Assembly: GCA_024998755.1 (NCBI GenBank)
Contig: JACEUU010000003.1
Coordinates: forward strand, 1-64,000
Direction: 5' to 3'
DNA length: 64,000 nucleotides
Source: Vampirovibrio sp.
GTDB lineage: Bacteria > Cyanobacteriota > Vampirovibrionia > Vampirovibrionales > JAJTHC01
In this document: in pieces, positions 39,464 to 50,919 of the stretch
Numbering within the stretch: the stretch's first letter is position 1
Layout: each line of letters opens with the position of its first letter
Translations under genes and position numbers: made by a program
The notes under the pieces: generated by a model
What the model was told of the DNA's origin: nothing
The model's database searches: none
The model's input: the letters and a program-made list of their open reading frames with translations, nothing else

Positions 39464-39685
39464 AATAGAGGACAGCTTTCATAAAGGTAGGGTGATTGAA
39501 TTATCCTTGAGTATCGCTAAAACAAACGGGCAAGTCTATGTGGAGGCTCGTATCGTTACAGACGGCGAGCAACTATCCACTATTTAGAGGGGCTTGTTTG
39601 AAAAAACACCTAACTATTGGTACGCTAAGCACAAGCCTAATTACTTCATTACCCCTCAAGCCCAATAGGAGGCTATTAAATAGCA

Positions 39686-40786
39686 ATGCTAAACACTTAC
39701 AGTGCTTACCAACCATTTGAAGAAATTGAGCACGCTAACACCCTAAAAGAAAAAATTATGAAACTACTAAAACACACAACGCTTTCAGACTTTACCAGCC
39801 TACCTGCCTCTTCAAGAAATCTGCTACCCAGCACCACGCAACACAAGGCAGACTCCGAAGTTTTAAACCATTTAAGGCATCGGTTAGCGTTGCAAGAAAA
39901 CCAAGCAGCACAATTAACACAAGACTTGGAGCTGCTACAGAAAAAAACCCATACAAATGTTGAAAACAATGGTATGATAAGCTATACAGTTTCAACAAAA
40001 CAAGGGGCTGATATCACAAGCATACAGCATCCCCAAAAACCAGTTTCCCCTATTTACGAACTACATGCAACCAACGGAGGCTTCCACCCCATGTCACAAG
40101 ACTTAAACCGATTTACAGACTTATCTAACCCAACTAACTTTAAAACCGAAGAAGCGATTGAGTCAGAAAACCAGCAATCCTTTGCCCGTGCCACTGTTGC
40201 CGTAGTTGAACCTATTGAAATGGCTGCCCAGCCACAAACCACGCAGCTTTCCCCCACAGAGCGTGCCAAACAAGCCTTTCAAGATTATGGTGCAGCCATT
40301 ACAAGCCCTGCCCATCCATCCGCTTCTTTTTCAACGTTTACAGCCTCCCCCCAATCCCCTACGGTAGAACAGGTCATTATGGAACAACAAACACAGCACC
40401 GCAAACAACCTCAATTATCGCCCGATTTTTACAACGAAATGAAACCCGCCCCTGAAGCAGAGTTTAGTTCAAATGTAAAAACCCTTATTCGGTTAGTCAA
40501 TGAATTACCCGAAGGCGTCAGCAAACAAACCGGTGCCTGCATTATTCGGTTAACCATGGAAGCCATGGGTATTGCCATGGAAGAAGTGCTAGGCGAAGGG
40601 CAAAATGCACAATCAGAATTGCTTGAAAATGTACGGGTTAATATCAAAAAAATTGAAGAATACAAAACCGTTATTCGTAAATTAGAAACCGATATTAAAT
40701 ACTTCCAAGGTAGAGCCAATGAACTTTCTGAAATTATTGATCTCTTCATTCTCTCTAATTCGAGCAGAACTTCGATTGAGAATTAA
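39686..40786 (+). CDS. Hypothetical protein with C-terminal coiled-coil
   Basis: Long ORF followed by terminator. Confidence 0.7.
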   Translation: MLNTYSAYQPFEEIEHANTLKEKIMKLLKHTTLSDFTSLPASSRNLLPSTTQHKADSEVLNHLRHRLALQENQAAQLTQDLELLQKKTHTNVENNGMISYTVSTKQGADITSIQHPQKPVSPIYELHATNGGFHPMSQDLNRFTDLSNPTNFKTEEAIESENQQSFARATVAVVEPIEMAAQPQTTQLSPTERAKQAFQDYGAAITSPAHPSASFSTFTASPQSPTVEQVIMEQQTQHRKQPQLSPDFYNEMKPAPEAEFSSNVKTLIRLVNELPEGVSKQTGACIIRLTMEAMGIAMEEVLGEGQNAQSELLENVRVNIKKIEEYKTVIRKLETDIKYFQGRANELSEIIDLFILSNSSRTSIEN

Positions 40787-40853
40787 GAAAAAGCAAAACC
40801 GCTCGTTCTAATGACGGTTTGCACAAAGAAATATGAATCGTTTTTCAGTTATA

Positions 40854-40895
40854 ATAGTAGCCACGGTTTAAAACCAACTGTGGCTACTATTTTTA
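40854..40895 (+). terminator. Rho-independent terminator
   Basis: atagtagccac...gtggctactat followed by TTTTTATTA. Confidence 0.8.
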
Positions 40896-40925
40896 TTACA
40901 AGCAAATGATTGGTAACCCACCCCC

Positions 40926-42359
40926 TTGAATAGGCTCGTAACCATCATAACTTATCCGCAAAAAGGCTACCGCTGGGCGTTTACTATTGGGCTAAGCATT
41001 CTATTTATCGTGCTAAGTTCATTTACCTTAGAAAGTAAACTATTAGTTAACAAGCTTTTTTTGGTTAGCAATACCAACAAAATACTAACCCCCACAGAAG
41101 AAGCCACAGAAGCCCAAGCCCTATTTCAACAAGTATGGGAAGCCGTGTTTGTAAATTATTACAAGCCAGAATTTAACCACCAACAATGGCAATATTGGTT
41201 AACCCACTACAAAAACCAACTAAAAACACCCGAAGATGTAACCGTAGCCACCCAAACCATGTTGACCAGTTTAAACGACCCTTATTCCATTTTTTTGCCA
41301 CCCAAACGCTTTGAATCACAAAGTATTTCCATCGCCTCAAAACTATTCGGAATAGGGCTACAGTTAGAAGGCGACGCTACAGGCAAAGTGATAGTAGTAG
41401 GCACTGTACCCAACGCACCAGCCGAAAAAGCAGGTATTCAAAGTGGCGATAGCATTATTGCCATTGATGACAAACCCACCAGCGGGATGCCCATAGAAGA
41501 CTGTGCAAAAAAAATCAGAGGAAACAAAGGAACGACAGTAAAACTAACCCTATTAAGACACGCCGAAAAAACGCCCCAAAAAATGACGCTTTCCGTAGTA
41601 AGAGACGAAATAAAATTTAAAACCGTAGAAACTTTCACCTTTAAAAGCTACCCCACCATCGGCTATATTAAACTTAACAGCTTTATTTCAGAAGATTTAC
41701 TAGAAGAAGTAAAACAAGCCCTAGAGCAATTCAAACTAAAGAAATCACTGATTATTGATGTACGCGGCAACCTAGGGGGGCTACTAGAAAACGCCGTAGA
41801 ATTAAGCGATTTATTTTTAGACGAAGGGACGATTGTCAGCGTAAAAAGTAGAATTTCCAAGCACCAATACGAAGCTTCAGCCCATAATGGACAAGCCTTC
41901 TACGGGAAACTGATTATTTTAACCGATAAAAGCAGTGCCAGTGCCAGTGAAGTGTTCGCCGGAGCAATGAAAGACCATCATAGAGCCACACTAGTAGGAA
42001 CACAAACCTTCGGGAAAGGGCTAGTGCAGCAAGTCATAACCCTCAACCAACGAGGAAAAACCAAGTTAGAAACAGTGGGGTTAAACTTAACCGTAGCCCA
42101 GTATTTAACCCCCAATGGTACCAATATTCACGGAGTAGGCATAGCCCCCAATTACAGCATTAAAGCAGAAACCAACGAAGTCTTACTGGCTTCACTGCAC
42201 ACTGCCCTAAAGCCTACCGCCTCTGAACAAGCCACACAGCGAGCCTTAACCAACCATATGAAACACCTACTAAAGCAGGGTAAAAAAGAAGAAGCTTGGC
42301 TATGGGTTGATAAGCCCCTTCAAACCGCTTGTACACTATTAGAACCCACGCCTCGATAA
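40926..42359 (+). CDS. S41-family C-terminal processing peptidase with PDZ domain
   Basis: LNDPYSIFLPPKRFE, DVRGNLGGLLENAVEL, DKSSASASEVFAGAMKDHHRATLVGTQTFGKGLVQ. Confidence 0.93.
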   Translation: MNRLVTIITYPQKGYRWAFTIGLSILFIVLSSFTLESKLLVNKLFLVSNTNKILTPTEEATEAQALFQQVWEAVFVNYYKPEFNHQQWQYWLTHYKNQLKTPEDVTVATQTMLTSLNDPYSIFLPPKRFESQSISIASKLFGIGLQLEGDATGKVIVVGTVPNAPAEKAGIQSGDSIIAIDDKPTSGMPIEDCAKKIRGNKGTTVKLTLLRHAEKTPQKMTLSVVRDEIKFKTVETFTFKSYPTIGYIKLNSFISEDLLEEVKQALEQFKLKKSLIIDVRGNLGGLLENAVELSDLFLDEGTIVSVKSRISKHQYEASAHNGQAFYGKLIILTDKSSASASEVFAGAMKDHHRATLVGTQTFGKGLVQQVITLNQRGKTKLETVGLNLTVAQYLTPNGTNIHGVGIAPNYSIKAETNEVLLASLHTALKPTASEQATQRALTNHMKHLLKQGKKEEAWLWVDKPLQTACTLLEPTPR

Positions 42360-42444
42360 TTCATACCCATTCAAAGATTAAATATCGTATTCTCTCACCG
42401 ATTGTCGTTCCTAGCTTTCGCTGGCTGGTTTGTCAGCATCTGTG

Positions 42445-43542
<1,098 letters not shown>

Positions 43543-43810
43543 CTACCAACACATAAGGGGACTGCGGTTGGGTTGCCCCAACACGAACACCCCCCACAAA
43601 TTCAGGGGCAAGCCCCTAAAGACCCCCAAAAAGACACCCCTCTATGCCACTACGGGCATTGACGAGGGGATGCTCTTTTTGCCCCTCCGGTGGACGGAAC
43701 GCATCGACGACTGCAGAGCAAACGCGATGGTCGTTCCTACTAGTTGGTCAATTTTTTACGCTGTTTAATCTTTGAATTGGTATAGCTCTAAGCATTAAAT
43801 CTCATACTGG

Positions 43811-43947
43811 TATAGCTGTTCCAAAAGTTAATGAGCTACTCTATCCTCTGTAGGGGCGGACTGCGTCCGCCCGCCTAAGGTTAATAGTAACGGGCGGACG
43901 CAGTCCGCCCCTACGATAGGGTTCATTAATACTTGGAACAGCTATAG
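43811..43947. repeat. Dispersed palindromic MITE-like repeat family A (near-full copy)
   Basis: tatagctgttccaaaagttaatgag...tgtaggggcggactgcgtccgcccg mirrored by cgggcggacgcagtccgcccctac...ttaatacttggaacagctata. Confidence 0.85.
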
Positions 43948-43949
43948 TT

Positions 43950-45305
43950 TTAACCGTATTGGCAGATTCCCTTTTTTTTAGTGTCCGAAGCCTTTTTAAG
44001 GGAAGGATAATAAGCAGGCTGTCCCTGTTTGGCTAATTGACGATTAGTATGCTTAACAGCCAACGGCATTAATAATGAATTGGCTAATTGGTTAATAAAC
44101 GGATCCAACGTTAAATACCAAATAGCCAACAAGGCCAAGCTACTCATGGTTTTATAACGACCAAGCTTAAATTCCTGCGTCTTCAAATAAGCCTTAACAC
44201 GGTCAAACTTAATAGATGACCCTAATTGTTCTTCCGTTGCCTCTTTCACCAATACTTCACCCAGCTGAGAAAGCACATGGGTACTATCAATACGTTCAGG
44301 CATTTCGTTACGCAACACCTTCGGCAATTGCTTAAACGTTTCCCGCATAATAATAGGTATTCTTCTTGTGATAGTAACACCTAATTCGGGTAAAAACCGA
44401 GAAGCAGCTATTTCTCCGCGTTTATAACGCCGTAACAACGCTTTGCTTACCAGCCCTTCCGCATTAGAAAGTACCGCTTCACCTTTTTGAATAAAAACCG
44501 GCATCGCTTCAATTTCAGCCAACGTTTTACCTTCAAGCTGATACTTTTCAATAAACTCATGCTCATGGGCAAATTCTGTCTTACTTTTAATAAGTGAAAT
44601 AATTTCAGGAAACGTTTTACCTTCTAACTCAAACAACGCCCGAGACCGATAAAACGATTCACTAATTAAAAAATCAGACAAATTCATCAAAGCATAAGGC
44701 CCAATAAGCAACGCCATTACTTCTAAAGCCGTTTCCATCATGCCTCTGGTAAGAGCATGACTTTGAGCCGTTTTACCACTACCCGTTTTTTCCTTCGCAT
44801 CTTGATAAGTATCCAACGTGGTGCTTAAAATTTCTTTCGAACCAGAATACAACAACGGAAACCAAGTAACCGTTGTTAAAATGGCTTCCGTTATTCGCCC
44901 CCAAGGCGTTTCGCTCAAAAATTGACGGTTACCCTTTTGCAACGGCAAATTAACAATCGGTACCAAAGCAGAAAGTAACAAACCATTCTTAACACTCAGT
45001 ACCCCCTGAAAGTTAGTAACCATAGGCTCCAACACATCCAAAGCCAACCAAAAGTTAGACGTATTGTCTGAAACCTTCTCAGCAAACGTATCAAGTTCTC
45101 CTAATACTTTAGGAGACCCCTCATTAAGCTTCAATTGAGATGAAGCTTTCTTGGCCGTTGGGGTGTGTGTTGTTACAGCCTCTGTGTTGGCTGATGTTTC
45201 ATAAACCGAAACAGGCTTTTTTGACAGGGGCTTTTCCACTGGGGCTTGAAAACTAGAACCAGCGGAAGACATGGCTTGAAACGTATAGCTTAAATTAGTT
45301 GCCAT
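43950..45305 (-). CDS. Hypothetical membrane-associated protein
   Basis: 451-aa ORF, several hydrophobic stretches, no family recognised. Confidence 0.7.
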   Translation of the reverse strand: MATNLSYTFQAMSSAGSSFQAPVEKPLSKKPVSVYETSANTEAVTTHTPTAKKASSQLKLNEGSPKVLGELDTFAEKVSDNTSNFWLALDVLEPMVTNFQGVLSVKNGLLLSALVPIVNLPLQKGNRQFLSETPWGRITEAILTTVTWFPLLYSGSKEILSTTLDTYQDAKEKTGSGKTAQSHALTRGMMETALEVMALLIGPYALMNLSDFLISESFYRSRALFELEGKTFPEIISLIKSKTEFAHEHEFIEKYQLEGKTLAEIEAMPVFIQKGEAVLSNAEGLVSKALLRRYKRGEIAASRFLPELGVTITRRIPIIMRETFKQLPKVLRNEMPERIDSTHVLSQLGEVLVKEATEEQLGSSIKFDRVKAYLKTQEFKLGRYKTMSSLALLAIWYLTLDPFINQLANSLLMPLAVKHTNRQLAKQGQPAYYPSLKKASDTKKKGICQYG

Positions 45306-45363
45306 AAAACCCTTTTATACCAATTTTAAATAGAAGTATCATCAGCGTCTACGTTGTTACCGC

Positions 45364-45416
45364 CAAGTAAAAAATCCTCAATGTACTTTTGTGTACGCCT
45401 GCGGTTTTTTACTTGC
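45364..45416. repeat. Palindromic repeat family C hairpin
   Basis: caagtaaaaaatcctcaatgtac-tttt-gtgtacgcctgcggttttttacttg. Confidence 0.75.
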
Positions 45417-45606
45417 CAGTGCCTAGTATCCATCTAACGCTATTCCCATTTGAAAATGGTATTAACTGCCCAAACATCGTAATATCTTTTATTGTCCAAA
45501 AAAGTTATTAACCACTAGCAACTATAAAAATAGCTATTAGTGGTTAATTATAGCCTAAACGACGCAATTTGTCTTCAAATATGTAGCCTATTAACTCACT
45601 GTGTTA

Positions 45607-47622
45607 CTACTTAGCAACACTATTTTTGGCTACTTTTTTGGTTTTAGCAGTAGCAGCAGGCTTCTTCACCTTCACAATCAATTTATCCTCGGCAATAGGG
45701 TCAATTTTACCTTGCGCTAATAACGCCTTCTGAACCGAAACCAAAGGCTGTAAAATACCAACTTCCAGCTGAGTTAATAAATTGGTTAAATAAAGCGAAT
45801 CAATCGCCATATTCGCCCGATGTTCCGCTTCCGTAACCGCCTGCTTATTATAAGCTCGGTAAATTTTCAATTGCTCGCCATAAAACGTATCTTTCAAAAA
45901 CGGATGTTCTTCCAACTGAGCCGAAAACAAGTTAAACCCTCTGCTATAAGTTTCAGAAACCGATTCCCACTGCGAAGGGGGTAACGCCACCAATTGTTGC
46001 AAATACTGTAACGTCAGCTTCCCTGTTTTAATCAGGCGTTCCACACTTTTTTCTTCTTTATTCAAAACAGAAAATAAGCGATTGCGCATTAACGCCAAAG
46101 ACAACTGCTTCTGCAATTTTTTCTGAACAGAAGCCAAGGCCTTAGCAACACCAGCCGGCTTCAACAACGCACCAACATGGTTTTGAAGCACTTCAGCCAA
46201 CGGAGCGTGCTGCCATCCTTCAATAAACGCACCACCCACACTGGCATTATAAAGCCCAACCGTATGTCCTTCCTTTGCAACAAGGTGTGGAATACGGGTG
46301 TAATGATACAAGAAGTGAGCATAATCGCTTTGGGTTAGCAGTTCTTCCCCTGCCCAGCCTTTCACTATTTCTAATTCCATACACCGTGCAACCGTATGCT
46401 CGGTTTCAGGTAACGAAGCCGTTGTACTGGTTAAGGTAACCGAAGTACCATCTGCATAAACTTGGTTACCCCGTAAAGCCATATCCTGCCCCAATAAAAC
46501 GAAGTTTCTAATGCCCAAATCAAACGCCACTTGGAACATGAAAATAGAAACCGTACCACCCGTGTGGTAACGAGGCAATTCAACGCCATACATCATATCC
46601 ATCATATAAGAAAATTGTTCGTTAAAGTGCAACGCACCCAACCAGCTACCTTGGTGTTGCCAATCAAACAAACAACCTTCCGCACTAGGCCCCATAATAA
46701 AATGAGCCGTCTTCAACGCATCCTTAGGGACATCCTTCAAATGTTTAGAAGGGCCAATGAAATCCATAAACATCACAAAATCAGGCGTAATTCCCGCCTT
46801 AACCAACGGAGCAACCGCGCCCGTTACCGCAAAAACAACCACATTTTCACGCTGTGCCTTCAGCGTTTCAATATCATCTAACAAAGAAGGCCCTGCACCA
46901 CAAAGTATACCTACCCTGCCTGATAAACTATTTTGCAAGGCATTAATAGGCAATGCCTTCACTAATTCAGGCACATTCTGTAAAAACTGCGTCGCCCACA
47001 ACTTACCCCTAGAACTTAATAATTCTGAATTGCGAAGGGTATTAACCGCGTGTTTTGAAAGCTTATCAATAACAGGATTCAAAACCGCAGAATTAGCTTT
47101 TAAATAACCTTCTGTAGCCATAAAGCTAATACCATCGCCTGAAACCAAATGAGATTCAACAAACTGATAAAACGTTTCAGGGGTAGGCAATAACGTCAGA
47201 GCAACAGGAGACAAGTAATCACTTAAATTAATGTTGCTCAGCACAAAATGAACGAGTGCCATATCTGGTTCATAACAAATTAAATGGGTTGATTCTCTAA
47301 CACCCCTTTTTCGATACTGTTCCACAGCAGCCTTCAGCGTATAACCCAAACCCAAGCCCAATAAGCAATTAATAGCATGTTGAGACGTTAATAAGTGTTC
47401 TCTTGCAAGCCCATTCGCTTCTTCAATAGCACCCGTAATGGCATGAATAGCAATACCATCCTGCCAAAGGGTTAAATCTCCGGCTTTCGTTTCTTGTAAA
47501 TCATACAGGGGAGGAGCAATGCCTTGTTCCTCATACGCTTTCAACAACTGTTTTAGTTTTTCATGTTCCGGACAAGGATTAAGAGCCTGCAAATTCTGGG
47601 CTAAAAAAGAAGTAACCATCAT
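45607..47622 (-). CDS. Motility-associated (Maf/DUF115) glycosyltransferase-like protein; ORF open to 47670
   Basis: GILCGAGPSLLDDIETLK...VMFMDFIGPSKHL...FVLLGQDMALRGNQVYADG. Confidence 0.85.
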   Translation of the reverse strand: MMVTSFLAQNLQALNPCPEHEKLKQLLKAYEEQGIAPPLYDLQETKAGDLTLWQDGIAIHAITGAIEEANGLAREHLLTSQHAINCLLGLGLGYTLKAAVEQYRKRGVRESTHLICYEPDMALVHFVLSNINLSDYLSPVALTLLPTPETFYQFVESHLVSGDGISFMATEGYLKANSAVLNPVIDKLSKHAVNTLRNSELLSSRGKLWATQFLQNVPELVKALPINALQNSLSGRVGILCGAGPSLLDDIETLKAQRENVVVFAVTGAVAPLVKAGITPDFVMFMDFIGPSKHLKDVPKDALKTAHFIMGPSAEGCLFDWQHQGSWLGALHFNEQFSYMMDMMYGVELPRYHTGGTVSIFMFQVAFDLGIRNFVLLGQDMALRGNQVYADGTSVTLTSTTASLPETEHTVARCMELEIVKGWAGEELLTQSDYAHFLYHYTRIPHLVAKEGHTVGLYNASVGGAFIEGWQHAPLAEVLQNHVGALLKPAGVAKALASVQKKLQKQLSLALMRNRLFSVLNKEEKSVERLIKTGKLTLQYLQQLVALPPSQWESVSETYSRGFNLFSAQLEEHPFLKDTFYGEQLKIYRAYNKQAVTEAEHRANMAIDSLYLTNLLTQLEVGILQPLVSVQKALLAQGKIDPIAEDKLIVKVKKPAATAKTKKVAKNSVAK

Positions 47623-47833
47623 AAAAAAGTCTCTTTTCTGCAAGATGATACGAACCGTTGAATTAGCCAACCTGCTCGACGTGAAGATACACTACTTCTC
47701 ATTCTACCCAAATAACAGCATTGCCGTAGCCCACCTACTGTAAATAGACGAAGGTTATTAACTGCTGACAAAAAATATGAACGCTAAATTATTGCTAGCC
47801 CTCATGTGGATTTTTAGCTTCAAGCCATATCCA

Positions 47834-47924
47834 GTTGGAGATAGGCTGGTGCGAGCGTAGCGAAGCAGAGCATTTAGGGAGCCTCTAGCTTCCGCTCAAG
47901 CCTATCTTCAACGTACACAAAAAC
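47834..47924. repeat. Dispersed repeat family D, long imperfect hairpin
   Basis: gttggagataggctggtgcgagc ... gctcaagcctatcttcaac. Confidence 0.7.
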
Positions 47925-47952
47925 CAATTAGCCAGTTGTTCCCCTGGGGTTT

Positions 47953-48023
47953 CTTAAGGGGGTGGCGAACTGCCCCTTAAGCGGTGGGGGGTTGTAAGGG
48001 GGGCTGACGCCAGTCCCCCCTTA
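47953..48023. repeat. Two consecutive strong hairpins
   Basis: cttaagggg/ccccttaag then gtaagggggg/ccccccttac. Confidence 0.7.
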
Positions 48024-48305
48024 CGCATCCACCCTAGCCCGAAGCGATTAACCCGTCCGCATTCATAAACAAAAAACGTCAGAGGATAAGAATAAAGAAC
48101 ATAAAGAGCAGTAGCAATATTAACATTGTGTAACAATAGCAAGGGCAAACCACTAGCTTTTGCACTATTATTCCTTTACAATGGTTCATATAATTAAGTT
48201 AAATAGCATTCATTCCAACCTAATCAAACAAATCACTTTTCTGATGACTGTTTAATGCCCTAATATAAATTATACCACTTCTTTCTTTCTACTTACGCTC
48301 TCTAT

Positions 48306-50000
48306 GTGCTTTGCTACACCTTTAAAAAAGGCTTTCTATTCCTTGTGATGTCAACAACCATAATGGCTAACCTATCGCCCAATTCAACCCTGCCAGTAAG
48401 CCCTAACAAAGCTTACTATAAAAACTTGACTGCAAATAAAGCAAACCCCAACCCCGAAAAAGAACAAGCCTATAACACTTTTTCTATGCCAGCACAAACC
48501 AATACACAAGTAGCCATTTTAAAAACAGTAACCAATACCAACAAACCAACCGGAGAAAAACACAAGCCCTTCAAGAAGCTACCTTCACTAGCATTGGTAA
48601 GCTTAGAAGTAGCTGGGCTAGGACTACTAGCGTTTGTAGGAAATTATATGGGGAAATTAGCCTATTGCGAAAACAATAAACTTTCAATAGCCGGCGACGT
48701 AAAAACCTTCGATTCTTTGGCTACCCACTACCAAGCACTTAAAAAAGTGATTGGCTACTACGAAAATGAAAACTTTTTTCCCACACAAGTTGAAGGCGGA
48801 TGGCTAAGCCATGCAAACCAACTAACGGCATTAATAAAAGAATACTGTACTAGCCCCACTAAATTTACGGGTATTAGACTTGAAAACCTGAAGCCGAAGC
48901 CCGATGCCATACGCAAAGAACTTTATGGCTATGCCATGACCGCACTAGAATACTACAAGAAAACAGGCAATGTTATCAAACAAGTAGAAATTGCCAACCT
49001 GCTTTACGACCATAAACTAAGCATTCCTAAAGCAGCTCACACCGATGTAAGCGTAGCATTAGAAACATTCAACAACACCGATTGCGATAGAATTAGCCTC
49101 TGGGATTCTAAAAAAATGGCACCACTATTCAAGCGATTTGGCATAGACACTAGCGTTACCCACGAAGAGTGGAAAACCAAGTTTATTAGGCAAGTAACCG
49201 AAAGACCTGAATTTAAGAATCAAACCAATCCTAACAACCAAGCGTTAGCCACTAAACTGCTACAACAAATTAATACCTATACCGCCATGATGGAAAGCCT
49301 TAATGTAATTAGCTCAATAAGAACAGCTTCAACGGAAGAAATAATACCAAAGCTAATGAAAACCTTTTGGCTTAAAAACTATCTGGATTTAAAACCGCTA
49401 AACTCCTCGGGAAACGACGTTGAGCTAACACTCCTATTTAAAGCCTTTGAGATAATTACACGGCAATATCATGATCTTCAAAGAACGTTCCAAATTGAAC
49501 GATTCCTACATGAATTGCCAAACAAAAGTATTTCCCTTAAAAAACTAACCAACTTTATGAATCAAGACTTAACCGCAGAACAAAATACGGTTGACACCAT
49601 AGAATCTGTCCCCCTATTAGTAACAAAATGGCTACACAATCAAACTAATCAATTAGTACCCCAAAATAAAGAAATCCTACCTTTGTTAACAGAAATGCTA
49701 GATTGCGTAGACCCAAACAATACCGAACAAACCCAAAAAAATCTTATCGCTTTTTATGACATACTAAAAACCAGAACGGGTACGACTTTATTCATACTAA
49801 AACTTTGGACACATTTGACGTTTAAAGACGAAAGCGGAATAAAGGTTATTATCGATAAAATGGGGAGCCTCGATTCAATACACCCTACAAATACGTTCCG
49901 ATTTGAACCGGTAGGCATGTTTTTCAAACGATATGACACCCTAATAAAAGGTATTATTCAAAAAACCATTCCCTCAGGCAATAATCATCAGGGCAACTGA
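48306..50000 (+). CDS. Hypothetical protein with one N-terminal-half TM segment (start may be 48348)
   Basis: 564-aa ORF; LALVSLEVAGLGLLAFVGNYMGKL hydrophobic segment. Confidence 0.7.
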   Translation: MLCYTFKKGFLFLVMSTTIMANLSPNSTLPVSPNKAYYKNLTANKANPNPEKEQAYNTFSMPAQTNTQVAILKTVTNTNKPTGEKHKPFKKLPSLALVSLEVAGLGLLAFVGNYMGKLAYCENNKLSIAGDVKTFDSLATHYQALKKVIGYYENENFFPTQVEGGWLSHANQLTALIKEYCTSPTKFTGIRLENLKPKPDAIRKELYGYAMTALEYYKKTGNVIKQVEIANLLYDHKLSIPKAAHTDVSVALETFNNTDCDRISLWDSKKMAPLFKRFGIDTSVTHEEWKTKFIRQVTERPEFKNQTNPNNQALATKLLQQINTYTAMMESLNVISSIRTASTEEIIPKLMKTFWLKNYLDLKPLNSSGNDVELTLLFKAFEIITRQYHDLQRTFQIERFLHELPNKSISLKKLTNFMNQDLTAEQNTVDTIESVPLLVTKWLHNQTNQLVPQNKEILPLLTEMLDCVDPNNTEQTQKNLIAFYDILKTRTGTTLFILKLWTHLTFKDESGIKVIIDKMGSLDSIHPTNTFRFEPVGMFFKRYDTLIKGIIQKTIPSGNNHQGN

Positions 50001-50049
50001 TAAGAATAGACTAAGGGAAGTGGTCTGTTAAGCCCGAAAAAGCTTTTTA

Positions 50050-50919
50050 TTAACCTCTCAGTAAGCTTAAAGCCAATTGAGAAGTTTGGTTGGCTTGCCC
50101 TAAAATTTGAGAAGAAGCCTGTTGTAGTACTTGGTTTTTAGTCAAGTTTGCACTTTCTTTCGCAATATCCGTGTTACGGATACGAGATTCAGAAGCAGAG
50201 AAGTTTTCAGACGAAATTTGTAAGTTCGTTGAAGCACCTTCAAGCCTGTTAGTTAAAGCACCAATAGCAGCCCGACGGTTTTGTACGGTTTGCAAGGCAA
50301 CATCTACAATACTCAAGGTTTTCAACGCACTACCATTACTTTTAACAGACAATGTAACCGCGTCAGCAGCACCCAACAAGTTCAAAGCAGTTGCTCTGGA
50401 ATCTGCAAATGGGTTTGTACCAGTTGTAGCTAAGTCAATGGTGTTAGTAGCAGAAGTTACGTTAGCACCTACCTGAATTTTCAAGCTGGTAGTAGTACCG
50501 TCCGACAAGTTTCTCTTGTTGAATTGAGACGCACTCGCAATACGGGTAACATCCTTTGCCAACTGTTGAATTTCTTTGTCAATCGCACTACGTTGGTCGG
50601 TAGCTAAGGTATCGTTACCACCTTGTACAGCCAATTCACGAATACGTTGAAGGTTATTGGTAATAGTTTCAAGACCACCATCAGTGGTGTTCAACAAGTT
50701 AATACCATCTTGAACGTTGCTGTTAGCTTGATCACTACCCCGAATTTGGCTACGTAACCCTTCAGAAATCTGCAAACCTGCTGCGTCATCTGAAGCACGG
50801 TTAATACGGTAACCAGAAGATAACTTTTCAAGAGATTTACCTAGAGATTTAACATTCCCACCTAATATACGCTGAGCGTTAAGAGATTGAGCGTTAGTGT
50901 TAATTGTTATACCCATCAT
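50050..50919 (-). CDS. Flagellin
   Basis: ITINTNAQSLNAQRILGGN...LEKLSSGYRINRASDDAAGLQISEGLRSQIRG; QASSQILGQANQTSQLALSLLRG. Confidence 0.97.
   Translation of the reverse strand: MMGITINTNAQSLNAQRILGGNVKSLGKSLEKLSSGYRINRASDDAAGLQISEGLRSQIRGSDQANSNVQDGINLLNTTDGGLETITNNLQRIRELAVQGGNDTLATDQRSAIDKEIQQLAKDVTRIASASQFNKRNLSDGTTTSLKIQVGANVTSATNTIDLATTGTNPFADSRATALNLLGAADAVTLSVKSNGSALKTLSIVDVALQTVQNRRAAIGALTNRLEGASTNLQISSENFSASESRIRNTDIAKESANLTKNQVLQQASSQILGQANQTSQLALSLLRG

Noticed and set aside
39464-39540. Possible FMN riboswitch before ribBA
   Set aside because: No recognisable RFN element motifs in the leader
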